Part shown: piece by piece, positions 34,387 through 42,653 of the stretch
Layout of the letters: the number at the start of each line of letters is the position of its first letter
How positions within the stretch are numbered: position 1 is the first letter of the stretch
Assembly (NCBI GenBank): GCA_036504215.1
Contig: DASXVO010000021.1
Location: 144,428-208,427, forward strand
Reading direction: 5' to 3'
DNA length: 64,000 nt
Origin: Vicinamibacterales bacterium
Lineage (GTDB): Bacteria; Acidobacteriota; Vicinamibacteria; Vicinamibacterales; Fen-181
The notes under the pieces: model-generated
The model's input: only the letters and a program-made list of their open reading frames with translations
Told to the model about the DNA's origin: nothing
Databases searched by the model: none
Translations under genes and position numbers: made by a program

Positions 34387-36900
34387 TCATCGAAACGTCA
34401 AGATGGGCGACGTCGCCGTGCCGCCGAAGCTGGATGTGACCGTCACGGATGCCGGCGGGCTGAACCCGATTACGGTGATCGTCGGAACTCCGTTCACCAT
34501 GAACCAGGCACTCGATGAAACCGTCTTCCCCGACGCGGCGTCGAAGAAGGACAGCGTGAGGATCGGTGATACCAGCGCACCGGTCTTCGCGTTGATCCTG
34601 ATCGGAGCGCTCGTCGTCGCGGTCACGTCGAGACGCGACTTCGCGAACCGATAGACCACCGTCGTGATCGTCACGATGTCGGGCGGCGGATTGACGGTGA
34701 CGCTGGTCGTCGCCGTCGCACTCCCGCCTGAGTTGGTGGCCGTCACCTGGAAGCCGAGCGAGATTGACGCGGCGCCCAGCGTCAGCACTGGTGCCTGGAA
34801 CGTCGGAGCTCTCGAGGTCGCGCTCGACAAGGTGACCGACGGCGATCCCGACATCTGCGTCCACTTGTAGGTCACGCCGGGAGACGAACTGGTTGCGGTG
34901 AGCGTAACGGTCGCGCCCGCGGCCGCTGGATTAGGTGCCGAGGCGGCGGTGACGGTCGGTGCCGCCAACGGACTGACGGCCACCGACACAGAGGCCGTCG
35001 TCGTCCCTGCCACGTTGGTGACCGCGACGTTGAACGACAGCGTCGTCTGCTGCGTGACCGACGGCGCGACGAAGGTCACCACCGCCGGGTTCGCCGTCGG
35101 CGCGAGGGTGACGGGCGCGGTTCCATTCGGCGTTCCCGATTCGGACCAGGCAAAACTGAGCGCGGCCGGCGTGTTTGGATCGCTGCTGCCGCTGGCATCG
35201 AGCGTCACCACGTCGCCGGAGTTCGCCGCCGTCGGCGACGCAAACGCCGTCGCGACCGGCAACTGCACTTGCCCGCTGGGACCGCAGATCACGGGTGAAG
35301 GCGCCGGCGAGCCCGGCCACGGCGACAACTGGCCGACGATGCCGAGCGAGGTCGGGGGACTGGCCGGCACCGCGCCGAAGTAAGGCCCCGACCCGTTGGC
35401 GAGAAATGGGAAGTCCACCAGGTTCATCGGCACTGGAGGATTCCCCACGCCCAGGTTCTCCGGAAAGATGAACTGGAAGATCGGCGCGTTGTACTGGCCC
35501 GTCTCGAGCCCCATCCCGTTGATAATCTGGGTGACCTTCCTCGGCGCAAATCCGCGGCCGTCGCCCATCGTGGCGCGGAGGTTGCGGGCGGGTGGCAGGA
35601 ACAACCCGCCGGTCGGCCGGAAACGCCAGCGACCTTTCACCGCGCCGGTCGGCGGACCGATGTCCACCGCCACACCGCTCACCCACAGACGATCGGTTGT
35701 GGCCCCGGTGCACGGGTCCACGTCGATCGCGTAGATGTTGACGGTCGAGCGGCCACTGGCGCCATAAGGATCGGTCGTGAACCCCTCGACCCGCGTGCGC
35801 AGCGTCGCCTCCTGCGGAAACCCGGACGTGTTGAGTCCACCGGTGCCCATCAACATCACGTCGATTCCCACGTAGACCGGCGAGGTGTTGGAGGTGGTGA
35901 AGAAGCCGAGGTTCGCGATGACCGTGTTCGCCGAAACGTACGTGTCGTTGGGGCCGAGCGGCGCCGAGGGACTGTTCGCACTGGGTGGATACGGCCCAAC
36001 AGTCGGGAACCCGCTCACCGACGGGTCCGCGGCCAGCGTCCCCGAGTAGTTGACGTAGTCGCCAATTTCGAAGGGTGCCGGCAGTCGCGGGTCCGGCAGG
36101 ACGCCAGGCGCCGGCGGCGGGTACGTCAGGATGCTCACGAACTGGTTGTTCACATCGCGCGGGCGGTTCCCCTGCGGACACGCCGCGTCGTCCGCCGCTG
36201 CCGGATCGGTGCGCGGGATGCACAGCGGAAAGCCGGTCTGCGCACGAACCGTCGGGTTGTCCTCGTCGATCGTGAATCGCCGGTCCGGTGAATCGCCCTT
36301 GCTGAACTTCGCGAGCGGGTCGTTGATCCGCACGCGCGCCCCGGAATTCCGATCGTTCAACGTCCCGCCGATCCGCAGCTCGCCCTTCGCGTAGTCGATG
36401 TAGTTGATGAAGCCCTGGCCCACGTTGAGCGACTGTTGCGCGAGAAAGATCAGGCCGGCGATGTACTGGTCGCCAACCCGGTTGCCCTGCACGCGGACCT
36501 CGTAGGTGGCGAGCGGCGGCGGGCTGTCGGTCAGCGCCAGGCCCGACTGGCCGTTGCGATTCGGGCCAAGCGGTATTCCGTACGGCGACGGTGCCAGCGC
36601 GAAGACCTCCTGCCAGGTGAGAGCACTCGCCGGCATCTGGAGGATCGTGTGCGTCGGAACCGTAACGACGTGGCCGTTGATCGTCATCGAACCGCCGGAG
36701 AAGACGTCGGCCGGGTTGTCCAGCGTCGCCTTCTGGATGAAGCCCACCATGTCGAACGGCGAGACGAGTTGCAGCGGCGGTTGCGGCGGCGGTGGGGCTT
36801 GACCGATCAGGCGTGTCGTCGTCACCAACGTGGCGGCGACGGTCACCGTGAGCCATGTCGCGCGAAGCAAGTGACGGGGCGGTCGCAGGCCAGACAGCAT
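34387..36900 (-). CDS. Large secreted protein with C-terminal PKD/Ig-like domains, paralogue A
   Basis: The 837-residue protein has a signal peptide (about residues 10-33) and a roughly 530-residue N-terminal region of no recognised family, followed by Ig/PKD-like repeats (about 560-760) and a short terminal domain beginning DIVTITTVVYRFAKSRLDV. The N-terminal region is clearly shared with the protein encoded at 37495-40029: both have ALTWxEVFA, INYIDYAKGExRxGG, GAVKGRWRFRP and APIxxxIFPEN. The order of blocks and several cysteines are kept. AAGGAG is eight bases from the ATG. The position next to the di-haem protein and the multicopper oxidase suggests an extracellular partner or substrate, but no activity can be assigned. 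Confidence 0.8.
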   Translation of the reverse strand: MLSGLRPPRHLLRATWLTVTVAATLVTTTRLIGQAPPPPQPPLQLVSPFDMVGFIQKATLDNPADVFSGGSMTINGHVVTVPTHTILQMPASALTWQEVFALAPSPYGIPLGPNRNGQSGLALTDSPPPLATYEVRVQGNRVGDQYIAGLIFLAQQSLNVGQGFINYIDYAKGELRIGGTLNDRNSGARVRINDPLAKFSKGDSPDRRFTIDEDNPTVRAQTGFPLCIPRTDPAAADDAACPQGNRPRDVNNQFVSILTYPPPAPGVLPDPRLPAPFEIGDYVNYSGTLAADPSVSGFPTVGPYPPSANSPSAPLGPNDTYVSANTVIANLGFFTTSNTSPVYVGIDVMLMGTGGLNTSGFPQEATLRTRVEGFTTDPYGASGRSTVNIYAIDVDPCTGATTDRLWVSGVAVDIGPPTGAVKGRWRFRPTGGLFLPPARNLRATMGDGRGFAPRKVTQIINGMGLETGQYNAPIFQFIFPENLGVGNPPVPMNLVDFPFLANGSGPYFGAVPASPPTSLGIVGQLSPWPGSPAPSPVICGPSGQVQLPVATAFASPTAANSGDVVTLDASGSSDPNTPAALSFAWSESGTPNGTAPVTLAPTANPAVVTFVAPSVTQQTTLSFNVAVTNVAGTTTASVSVAVSPLAAPTVTAASAPNPAAAGATVTLTATSSSPGVTYKWTQMSGSPSVTLSSATSRAPTFQAPVLTLGAASISLGFQVTATNSGGSATATTSVTVNPPPDIVTITTVVYRFAKSRLDVTATTSAPIRINAKTGALVSPILTLSFFDAASGKTVSSSAWFMVNGVPTITVIGFSPPASVTVTSSFGGTATSPILTFR

Positions 36901-37074
36901 GTGCGGACTCCTTCATTCCCTCGCGCCTCGGCCACCGTGGCGCGACCTCAGCCGTTCGTCACACAGACCACCACCCGTGCGACCCGCTGCGAGAGTGCGC
37001 ACAACAGCCGAGTCGGAAGGCGAGAGCCGCCCGGCGAACTGGCTCTTATCCAACGAGTCAGTACGCACCGGACG

Positions 37075-37088
37075 GCTCATCGATGAGC
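37075..37088. promoter_or_regulatory. 14-bp perfect palindrome upstream of paralogue A
   Basis: GCTCATCGATGAGC is fully symmetric and lies 175 bp before the paralogue A start, inside the probable leader. It could be an operator or a short RNA stem. No matching regulator is known. Confidence 0.35.
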
Positions 37089-37250
37089 GTGTCGTCGGGA
37101 GCTGGAACACGCTGCTGTGGGGTGTGTGCCGGGGAAATTCGAGCACGATCCCTGCCCAGGATGACCGCGTCGATGAATTGTCGGTTGGATCAGGGATTAC
37201 TGCCGATGGGAGAAGGTTTTAGAGCGGACGAGCGACATCCGGTGAAATTG

Positions 37251-37344
37251 GACGTGCCGCAGGCAGGGGTACGAAACGCGTAAGTCGTCTTTCGACTCGC
37301 GTTCGGGCACACACCCCCGGAGAAGAAGAGGCCTGCGGCACGTC
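37251..37344 (-). ncRNA. Candidate structured leader RNA
   Basis: On the minus strand three nested stems form: P1, 14 perfect pairs joining GACGTGCCGCAGGC (37331-37344, read in reverse) to its complement at 37251-37264; P2, GGGGU with ACCCC; P3, AACGCG/CGCGUU carrying a second helix AGUCG/CGACU with a UA bulge and an AAAGA loop. A promoter-like sequence ends about 25 bp upstream and the paralogue A gene starts about 350 bp downstream. The layout resembles a riboswitch or other structured leader, but no known class was recognised. The pairing could also be a mobile or protein-binding inverted repeat. Confidence 0.45.
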
Positions 37345-37367
37345 GCGGAAGTCTTGCCGGCCTCACT

Positions 37368-37395
37368 TGTATAGGGACTCGCGGGGCGTGTTGAA
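37368..37395 (-). promoter_or_regulatory. Promoter-like sequence feeding the structured leader
   Basis: On the minus strand TTCAAC (37390-37395) and TATACA (37368-37373) are 16 bp apart, a reasonable sigma-70-type -35/-10 pair. Transcription would start near 37360, just before the nested inverted repeat. Confidence 0.45.
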
Positions 37396-37436
37396 ATATA
37401 GGGGGGAGATTCTGCTGGAACGCCGGGAGAACGAAA

Positions 37437-37471
37437 GCGGTCGAAGAGCAGAACACCTGCTCTTCGACCGC
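37437..37471 (-). terminator. Strong terminator hairpin after paralogue B
   Basis: A 15-bp perfect stem (37437-37451 with 37457-37471, 5-nt loop) lies 24 bp beyond the paralogue B stop. On the minus strand it is followed by TTTCGTTCTCCC. This is the strongest terminator-like hairpin noticed in the window. Confidence 0.75.
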
Positions 37472-37494
37472 CACGGACTCCGACGTCTATCGAG

Positions 37495-40029
37495 TTACTG
37501 ACGAATGGTGGTCAGCGCCGACGTCGCCGTGCCGTTCAAGTTCGACTTGACGGTCAGCGACGCAATCGGGCATGGCGTCTGGTAGCCGGCGAGGTTTCCG
37601 CAAGCCGGCCGAGGCGCCCCAACCAACGTCAGGATGTAGCCACCGCCGCCGTTGTTCGTGAACGTGTTCCCGAGGGTCGACGGGTCGAATACCGAGCCCG
37701 ACGTCGTCACGTAGGGCTGCAGTTTCAGCACGACGTTCGTGCTGATCACCGACGAATTGGCCGTGATGTCCAGTCTCTGCTTCGAGGTCCTGTACACGGC
37801 CGTCGTGATGTTGAGCGCATCAGGCCGCGGGTTGATCGTCACCGTCGTCGAGTCGACGGCGGAAGCCACATTGGCCGCGTTGGTTGCCTGGGTATTGAGC
37901 GTAATCACCGCTGACGTCACCTGGCCGAGCGGCAGGGCCGGTGCAGTGAAGGTCAGCGTTGCGCCGGTTCCTGGCGGGTTCGCGCCCTGCGTCACCGTCA
38001 GGTTGAGCAGCGCGGGGGCACCGCTCTGCGTGGCCGAGAAGATGAGCGGCAGCAGCGCCGGCACGTTCGGATCGCTCCCGCTGAGGGCGATGTTCCCGCT
38101 CGGGCTGCCCGCGAGCATGGAGATCGGTGCCAGGTGATTGACGGTCGGCGCCTGAGCCGCATTGACCGTCACCGATGACGCGGACGACGCGGTGCCGCAC
38201 GCATTCGACACGGTCATCGTGACAGCGACCGGCGAGACCGCCCCAACCGCCGAGAAGGTCGGGTTCTGCGCCGAACTCGTCGCCAGGCCGCTATCGACGA
38301 AGGTCCCGCTGGACGCCGTCCAGGCGAACGTCAGGGGTGCGGTTCCGCTGCTCGATCCAGTCAGGAGCACCTGCCCACCGAAGGCTACGGTGTACGGGCC
38401 ACCAGCGCTGGCGGTCGGCGCCGCGCAAAGCGGCGTCGGAGCCGTCGCACTCGGCCAGGGGTCGAGCGGTCCCTTGATCAGGGTGCCGGCGGCCGACGTG
38501 TAACCGCCTTTGGCCAGGAAGTCGATCGTGTTGAAGTTGTTCTCCACGATGGGCGAGCCCGGGATGTTCTCCGGGAAGATGTAGTCCAGGATGGGCGCGT
38601 GATACTGGCCGTACACGATCCCGTTGGCTGCAGTCGGTGACGCCGCGGTAATCGGCGCGACGAAGCCGGCGGGTGGCACATTCAACGGGCCAGCGTCGAT
38701 GACCGCCCTCATCTCGCGCGTCGGCGGAATGAACACGCCGGATGGCGGAGGTGTGCACTTCTTGTCGGTGGCGAGCGTCGCCGTGCATGGCGGACGGAAG
38801 CGCCACCGGCCCTTCACGGCGCCGTTCGGCGGGCCGGGATCCACGCCAATCGTCCCCCAATCACGATCCGAGGTGCTCCCATCAACGGGACTCAGGTCGA
38901 TTCCGTAGAGATGGACGTTGCGCGTCGGGTCCGTGCTCATCCCTTCGAACCGCGTGCGAATGACCGCCTCGCCGGCACCGAGCACGGTGAGACCGCCGGT
39001 GCCGATGAGCGTCACGTCCGTCCGGATGTACGCTGGATTGGTGCCGGGCCACGTGAAGACGGCGAGGTTGGCCACAATGGTGTGCGCCGCGATGTACGTG
39101 CCGGCGGCACCGTTCAGGGGCCAGGGTCCCGCGGTCGGCGTTGCCGTGTCGTTGACCAGCGTCCCGGCGTAGGTGATGTAGTCACCGACTTCGAACGGCA
39201 CCTGGAAGTATGGGCTCGGCATGGCCGTATTGGCGGGAATCAGCGCTGGGGCGTTGGTCGTGAAGTTGGTGGTCCCCACGGGCCGCATGGCTTGCGGGCA
39301 GGCCGCATCGTCGAGGACGGCCGGATTCGTGCGCGGGAAGCACATGGGGTAGCCGGTCCCGGCGGAAATCGTCGGGTTGTCCGGATCCACGGTGAACCGC
39401 ACGTCGGGCGATATCGAGCGCCCGTACCGGCCCACCGGATCGTTCAGGCGCACACGAGTGCCGCTGCACAGCACGCCGCCGGCAGCCGGGCTCGCGTCGG
39501 CCACGCAATTGGCGTCCGGGAACAAGCCACCGACGCGCATCTCACCCTTCGCGTAGTCGATGTAGTTGATGTACCCCTGGCCCGAATTCAGACCCTGCTG
39601 CGAGACGTAGATCAACCCGGCGATATAGCGATCCCCGTTGGCGTCGATGACGCGGTTGCCCACGACGTGCACCTCGTAGGTCGTCATCGGCTGCGGAATG
39701 TCGGCGATCGCCATGCCCGTCGCGACGCCGGTATACGGCGCCGGAGCATGGGCGAACACCTCCGCCCAGGTCAGGGCGTTCGCCGGGAAGATCACGATGG
39801 TCTCCGACGGGACGATGACCGCGTGGCCGTTGACTTTCAGCGTGCCGCCTGCATGCGCGCCAATTCCTGCGCCGGTTCCAGCTCCGCCGAGTGTCGCCTC
39901 TTGCAGAAAGCCCGTCAGGTCGAACTGCGTCGAGGTCGGAATTGGGAACTGCGCCCGCAGGGGGCCTGACACGTACGACAGGCCGAGTCCCAGGAGCACA
40001 GCGACGAGTGTTGCCCACTTGAATCTCAT
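37495..40029 (-). CDS. Large secreted protein with PKD domain, paralogue B
   Basis: The 844-residue protein starts with a signal peptide (MRFKWATLVAVLLGLGLSYV) and shares its N-terminal 530 residues with the neighbouring paralogue A (QGYINYIDYAKGEMRVGG, GAVKGRWRFRP, IFPENIPG). After it come a PKD domain (ASAGGPYTVAFGGQVLL, about residue 550), a cadherin/Ig-like repeat and a terminal domain starting DALNITTAVYRTSKQRLDI, again like paralogue A. It has extra cysteines in the insert CTATLATDKKC. A tandem duplication followed by divergence of the Ig repeats explains the pair. ATG at 40029 has GAAGGAGAAGGA upstream. It has its own strong terminator. Function unknown. Confidence 0.8.
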   Translation of the reverse strand: MRFKWATLVAVLLGLGLSYVSGPLRAQFPIPTSTQFDLTGFLQEATLGGAGTGAGIGAHAGGTLKVNGHAVIVPSETIVIFPANALTWAEVFAHAPAPYTGVATGMAIADIPQPMTTYEVHVVGNRVIDANGDRYIAGLIYVSQQGLNSGQGYINYIDYAKGEMRVGGLFPDANCVADASPAAGGVLCSGTRVRLNDPVGRYGRSISPDVRFTVDPDNPTISAGTGYPMCFPRTNPAVLDDAACPQAMRPVGTTNFTTNAPALIPANTAMPSPYFQVPFEVGDYITYAGTLVNDTATPTAGPWPLNGAAGTYIAAHTIVANLAVFTWPGTNPAYIRTDVTLIGTGGLTVLGAGEAVIRTRFEGMSTDPTRNVHLYGIDLSPVDGSTSDRDWGTIGVDPGPPNGAVKGRWRFRPPCTATLATDKKCTPPPSGVFIPPTREMRAVIDAGPLNVPPAGFVAPITAASPTAANGIVYGQYHAPILDYIFPENIPGSPIVENNFNTIDFLAKGGYTSAAGTLIKGPLDPWPSATAPTPLCAAPTASAGGPYTVAFGGQVLLTGSSSGTAPLTFAWTASSGTFVDSGLATSSAQNPTFSAVGAVSPVAVTMTVSNACGTASSASSVTVNAAQAPTVNHLAPISMLAGSPSGNIALSGSDPNVPALLPLIFSATQSGAPALLNLTVTQGANPPGTGATLTFTAPALPLGQVTSAVITLNTQATNAANVASAVDSTTVTINPRPDALNITTAVYRTSKQRLDITANSSVISTNVVLKLQPYVTTSGSVFDPSTLGNTFTNNGGGGYILTLVGAPRPACGNLAGYQTPCPIASLTVKSNLNGTATSALTTIRQ

Positions 40030-40497
40030 GGTCCTTCTCCTTCGCAAACAGACAACCCAACGCGGGATCCGCGTGGAGGGTCACTGAACCGTTCCCGCTG
40101 TGCGCCAGACGGGGTTCGTGGGCCACCGACGCCCTTGGATGGCGCTACGCCGTGTCGACGACGCCCCTCTCCGCGTTGCGGCCACATCTGCGGCGGCGGA
40201 GAGGAACTCACCCGCATGTTGTCGGAAGCCACACGCCCGTTGTGCAGACGGCGTGCCGCGGGCGTTGTCGGGGGTCGATCGCGGACGCGGCGAGGGAGAC
40301 GAACGAGATCGCCGTGAATTCCGGCGAATATGTCGGGAATCTGGAAAGCCGCGGCGCGCGCGTGGCTGTCCCGGGGTGCGCCGCGCGACGAGATCGGAAA
40401 GCGCAATTACGAAGAACCGTCAGGAGCGGCGAAAGAGGGCAGGGGGAAACGGCGCCCGCGGGGACAAGGACCCGCGGACTCTGGGGTTGAGGTGAAG
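40030..40497. other. 468-bp gap between subtilase and paralogue B
   Basis: No credible gene was found. It contains the terminator-like hairpin at 40456-40477 and must contain the promoter of paralogue B, which could not be fixed. Confidence 0.4.
40456..40477 (-). terminator. Terminator-like hairpin after the subtilase gene
   Basis: CCGCGGG (40456-40462) pairs with CCCGCGG (40471-40477) across 8 nt, 20 bp beyond the subtilase stop on the minus strand. No clear T-run. Confidence 0.4.
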
Positions 40498-41838
40498 TCA
40501 GTTCAGCTCGTGAAACAGGTACACGAGCGCTCTGTGCAGATCCAGCCGCGCCTTGCCGAGCGAACTCGGAACGCTCGCGCCCTGCTCGAGCACCTTCAGG
40601 GCGTTTGCTTCGGTCAATCCGGGCCGCCACTGCTGCAGCAGCGCGGCCGCGCCGGAGACCAATGCGGTCGAAAACGACGTGCCCCACACCGCGGCGTAGT
40701 GGTTGCCGGGATAGGCGGTGATCAGCGCCTCGCCGGGCGCGCTGAGGTCCACCCTGCCGTAGTTGGAGAACACGCTCCGTTGATCCGCCAGGGTCGTCGA
40801 GGCGACCGCGATCACGCCGGGCCAGGAAGCGGGATAGGTTGTCATCTGGGATCCGCCGTTCCCGACGGCGGCGACGAGCAGCGTGCGCTGGCTGGCCGCG
40901 TAGGTGATGGCGTCCAGCAGCGACTGGGAGGGGCCAGCCAGTGTGAAGCTCATGTTGATGACCGTGGCACCGTGATCCACCGCGTAGTAGATGGCGCTGA
41001 CGAGGTCCGACATGGACGCGTTCCCATCGGCCCGAAAGGCCTTCAACGGCATGATGCTCGCCGTCGGCGCCACCAGATGCACGAGTCCCGCGACCATCGT
41101 GCCGTGCCCGAACGCCGCGGGAAGCTGAGCCGCATTGAGCATGTTCGACGTGGCTTGCTCGAGGATGGCCGCGGTGGATTGATTGAGGATGGCCACGCTG
41201 TTCGGCGCCGCGCCGGACAGTTGCTCGAGGATCGCGGCAGTCGATTGGGCGAGGTCGGCGAAATCCGTGGGAACGCCGCCGACGTCGTTCACAAAGTCGT
41301 AACCGGGAACGACCACGTCCGCGAGGGCTGGATGGCCAGGGTCGATGCCGGTATCGATGATCGCGACCACACCTCCCCCAGTGGCCAGTTGTTGGGCATC
41401 TGCGAGGCGAATCACACCGGCCGCCGGCTGACTCACGTATCCGCCGGGCATCTGGCGGCCGAAGTACGCGACCGGCGCCTGGCGGCTGAACGCCTCGAGG
41501 ATCGCGGCCGTGGACTGCGCCAAGGCCGGTCCGGCCGACGTTGATTCCGCCAGCGCCAGACTCGTGTCGGTCTCGATGCTGACAGTCAGCGGATCGGCCG
41601 CCACGAGAGCCCTCAGGGCGCTGTCCTCCGCGGCCGACTGCGTGTTGGCGAGAACGAGACAGACTTCTTCCGGGCCCTGCTGGTGAACCAGGCGAACATC
41701 GATCAGACCGTACCGTCGACACAGCGTGTCGGCGTCGGCCGTGGTCCGCGCGCGGAGAATGAACTGTCCGGCACTTGCCGCGGTGCTGGCAGCCAACAGC
41801 AGTACCAGCGCCATCCATGGCGGAACGAACCGTCTCAT
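40498..41838 (-). CDS. Exported S8 subtilase with three QSTAAILE repeats
   Basis: The 446-residue serine protease has a signal peptide (about residues 1-23), a propeptide-like region (about 25-95) and a subtilisin catalytic domain with Asp162 (AIIDTGID), His245 (FGHGTMVAG), oxyanion Asn327 (VGNGG) and Ser388 (GTSFSTALVSG). The unusual feature is the eight-residue motif QSTAAILE at 108-115, 198-205 and 220-227. One copy lies in the propeptide/linker and two in an insert between the catalytic Asp and His, where subtilases normally have a short loop. Codons differ between copies, so the protein motif is being kept. It is last in a block with an ECF sigma factor, a CHAT protease and a zinc-finger protein. 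Start 41838 has GGAG upstream; ATGs at 41844 and 41850 are alternatives. Confidence 0.9.
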   Translation of the reverse strand: MRRFVPPWMALVLLLAASTAASAGQFILRARTTADADTLCRRYGLIDVRLVHQQGPEEVCLVLANTQSAAEDSALRALVAADPLTVSIETDTSLALAESTSAGPALAQSTAAILEAFSRQAPVAYFGRQMPGGYVSQPAAGVIRLADAQQLATGGGVVAIIDTGIDPGHPALADVVVPGYDFVNDVGGVPTDFADLAQSTAAILEQLSGAAPNSVAILNQSTAAILEQATSNMLNAAQLPAAFGHGTMVAGLVHLVAPTASIMPLKAFRADGNASMSDLVSAIYYAVDHGATVINMSFTLAGPSQSLLDAITYAASQRTLLVAAVGNGGSQMTTYPASWPGVIAVASTTLADQRSVFSNYGRVDLSAPGEALITAYPGNHYAAVWGTSFSTALVSGAAALLQQWRPGLTEANALKVLEQGASVPSSLGKARLDLHRALVYLFHELN

Positions 41839-41860
41839 GATCATCTCCATTCCAACGGCC

Positions 41861-42544
41861 TCAATCCGTCAGCGGCCTTGGGCTGCGCGGGACCCGCTTC
41901 GCGGCTCGCTTCCGCGACATGATCGGAGCCATCAGCGGATTCAGCGCGATCTCGATCCGGCGGGCGCCTTCCTCGACCGGTATGTGCAGTCGCATGCGTC
42001 CCGCCGGGATGTACTCGAGGTGAAACTCTCCGTGTTCGTTGCTCGAGGTCGCGGTCAGCACCTCCCGGCCCGACGTCAGGACGATGGGACGGCGCGCGAC
42101 CGAGAGGGCGACGTCTGCGGGGCAGAGCAACTGGCCCACGAGCGCGATCTCCGGCTGCCCGGGCCGCTGTTCGAGGCGCAGGTCGACGTACACGTCTCCG
42201 GCTTCGTAGAGCGCCTGCCGGCTCGTCCGCTCGCTTCCGCGAATGCCGGCCGGGAGCGGGCGCAGCAGGCTGTCTTGCACGAGCCGGGCCATGATCCGTG
42301 ACAGTCCCCACACGCGCTCGGGCCGAAAGCCCACGAACACGGCGCGCGCACGGCGAATGACATCCACCGGCGGCTCGACCGTCTCGTCGGCCCTCAATTG
42401 CGCCATGAGCGCCGCGAGGCGGACGATCATCGCTCGACAGACCTCGCAGCCTGCCATCAGGTGCCCCTCGATGGCCCCCTGGCGGCCTGGACCGCCCAAG
42501 CCGCGGAGGTAGTCGATCCCATCCGTCAGGTCGTAGTGCTTCAT
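41861..42544 (-). CDS. Zinc-finger anti-sigma-like protein
   Basis: The 227-residue protein has an N-terminal zinc-finger-type cluster (GHLMAGCEVCR: His28, Cys33, Cys36), as in zf-HC2 anti-sigma factors, and a C-terminal beta-rich domain (about 120-210) with a regular strand pattern. No transmembrane segment is visible, unlike many membrane anti-sigmas, so it is probably soluble. It stands between the CHAT gene and the subtilase, in the same operon as an ECF sigma factor, and is the best candidate to hold that sigma. Spacing of the first ligand pair (H-x4-C) is one longer than usual. GAGG is five bases before the ATG. Confidence 0.72.
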   Translation of the reverse strand: MKHYDLTDGIDYLRGLGGPGRQGAIEGHLMAGCEVCRAMIVRLAALMAQLRADETVEPPVDVIRRARAVFVGFRPERVWGLSRIMARLVQDSLLRPLPAGIRGSERTSRQALYEAGDVYVDLRLEQRPGQPEIALVGQLLCPADVALSVARRPIVLTSGREVLTATSSNEHGEFHLEYIPAGRMRLHIPVEEGARRIEIALNPLMAPIMSRKRAAKRVPRSPRPLTD

Positions 42545-42653
42545 CGACGCCTCACACGCCACGGCGCGGGAACCGCGCCTCCAGCTCTGACAGTGAGGGG
42601 TGGCGATCCGGCCTCCTGATATAGGCCTCCCACTTCATGACGTCTCGTCTCCC

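Larger units (their letters stand above)
36901..37494. other. 594-bp gap between the two secreted paralogues
   Basis: It holds no credible gene. Reading on the minus strand from 37494: terminator of paralogue B, promoter-like hexamers, nested structured element, a 14-bp palindrome, then the ribosome-binding site of paralogue A. The long leader makes post-transcriptional control of paralogue A plausible. Confidence 0.55.
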
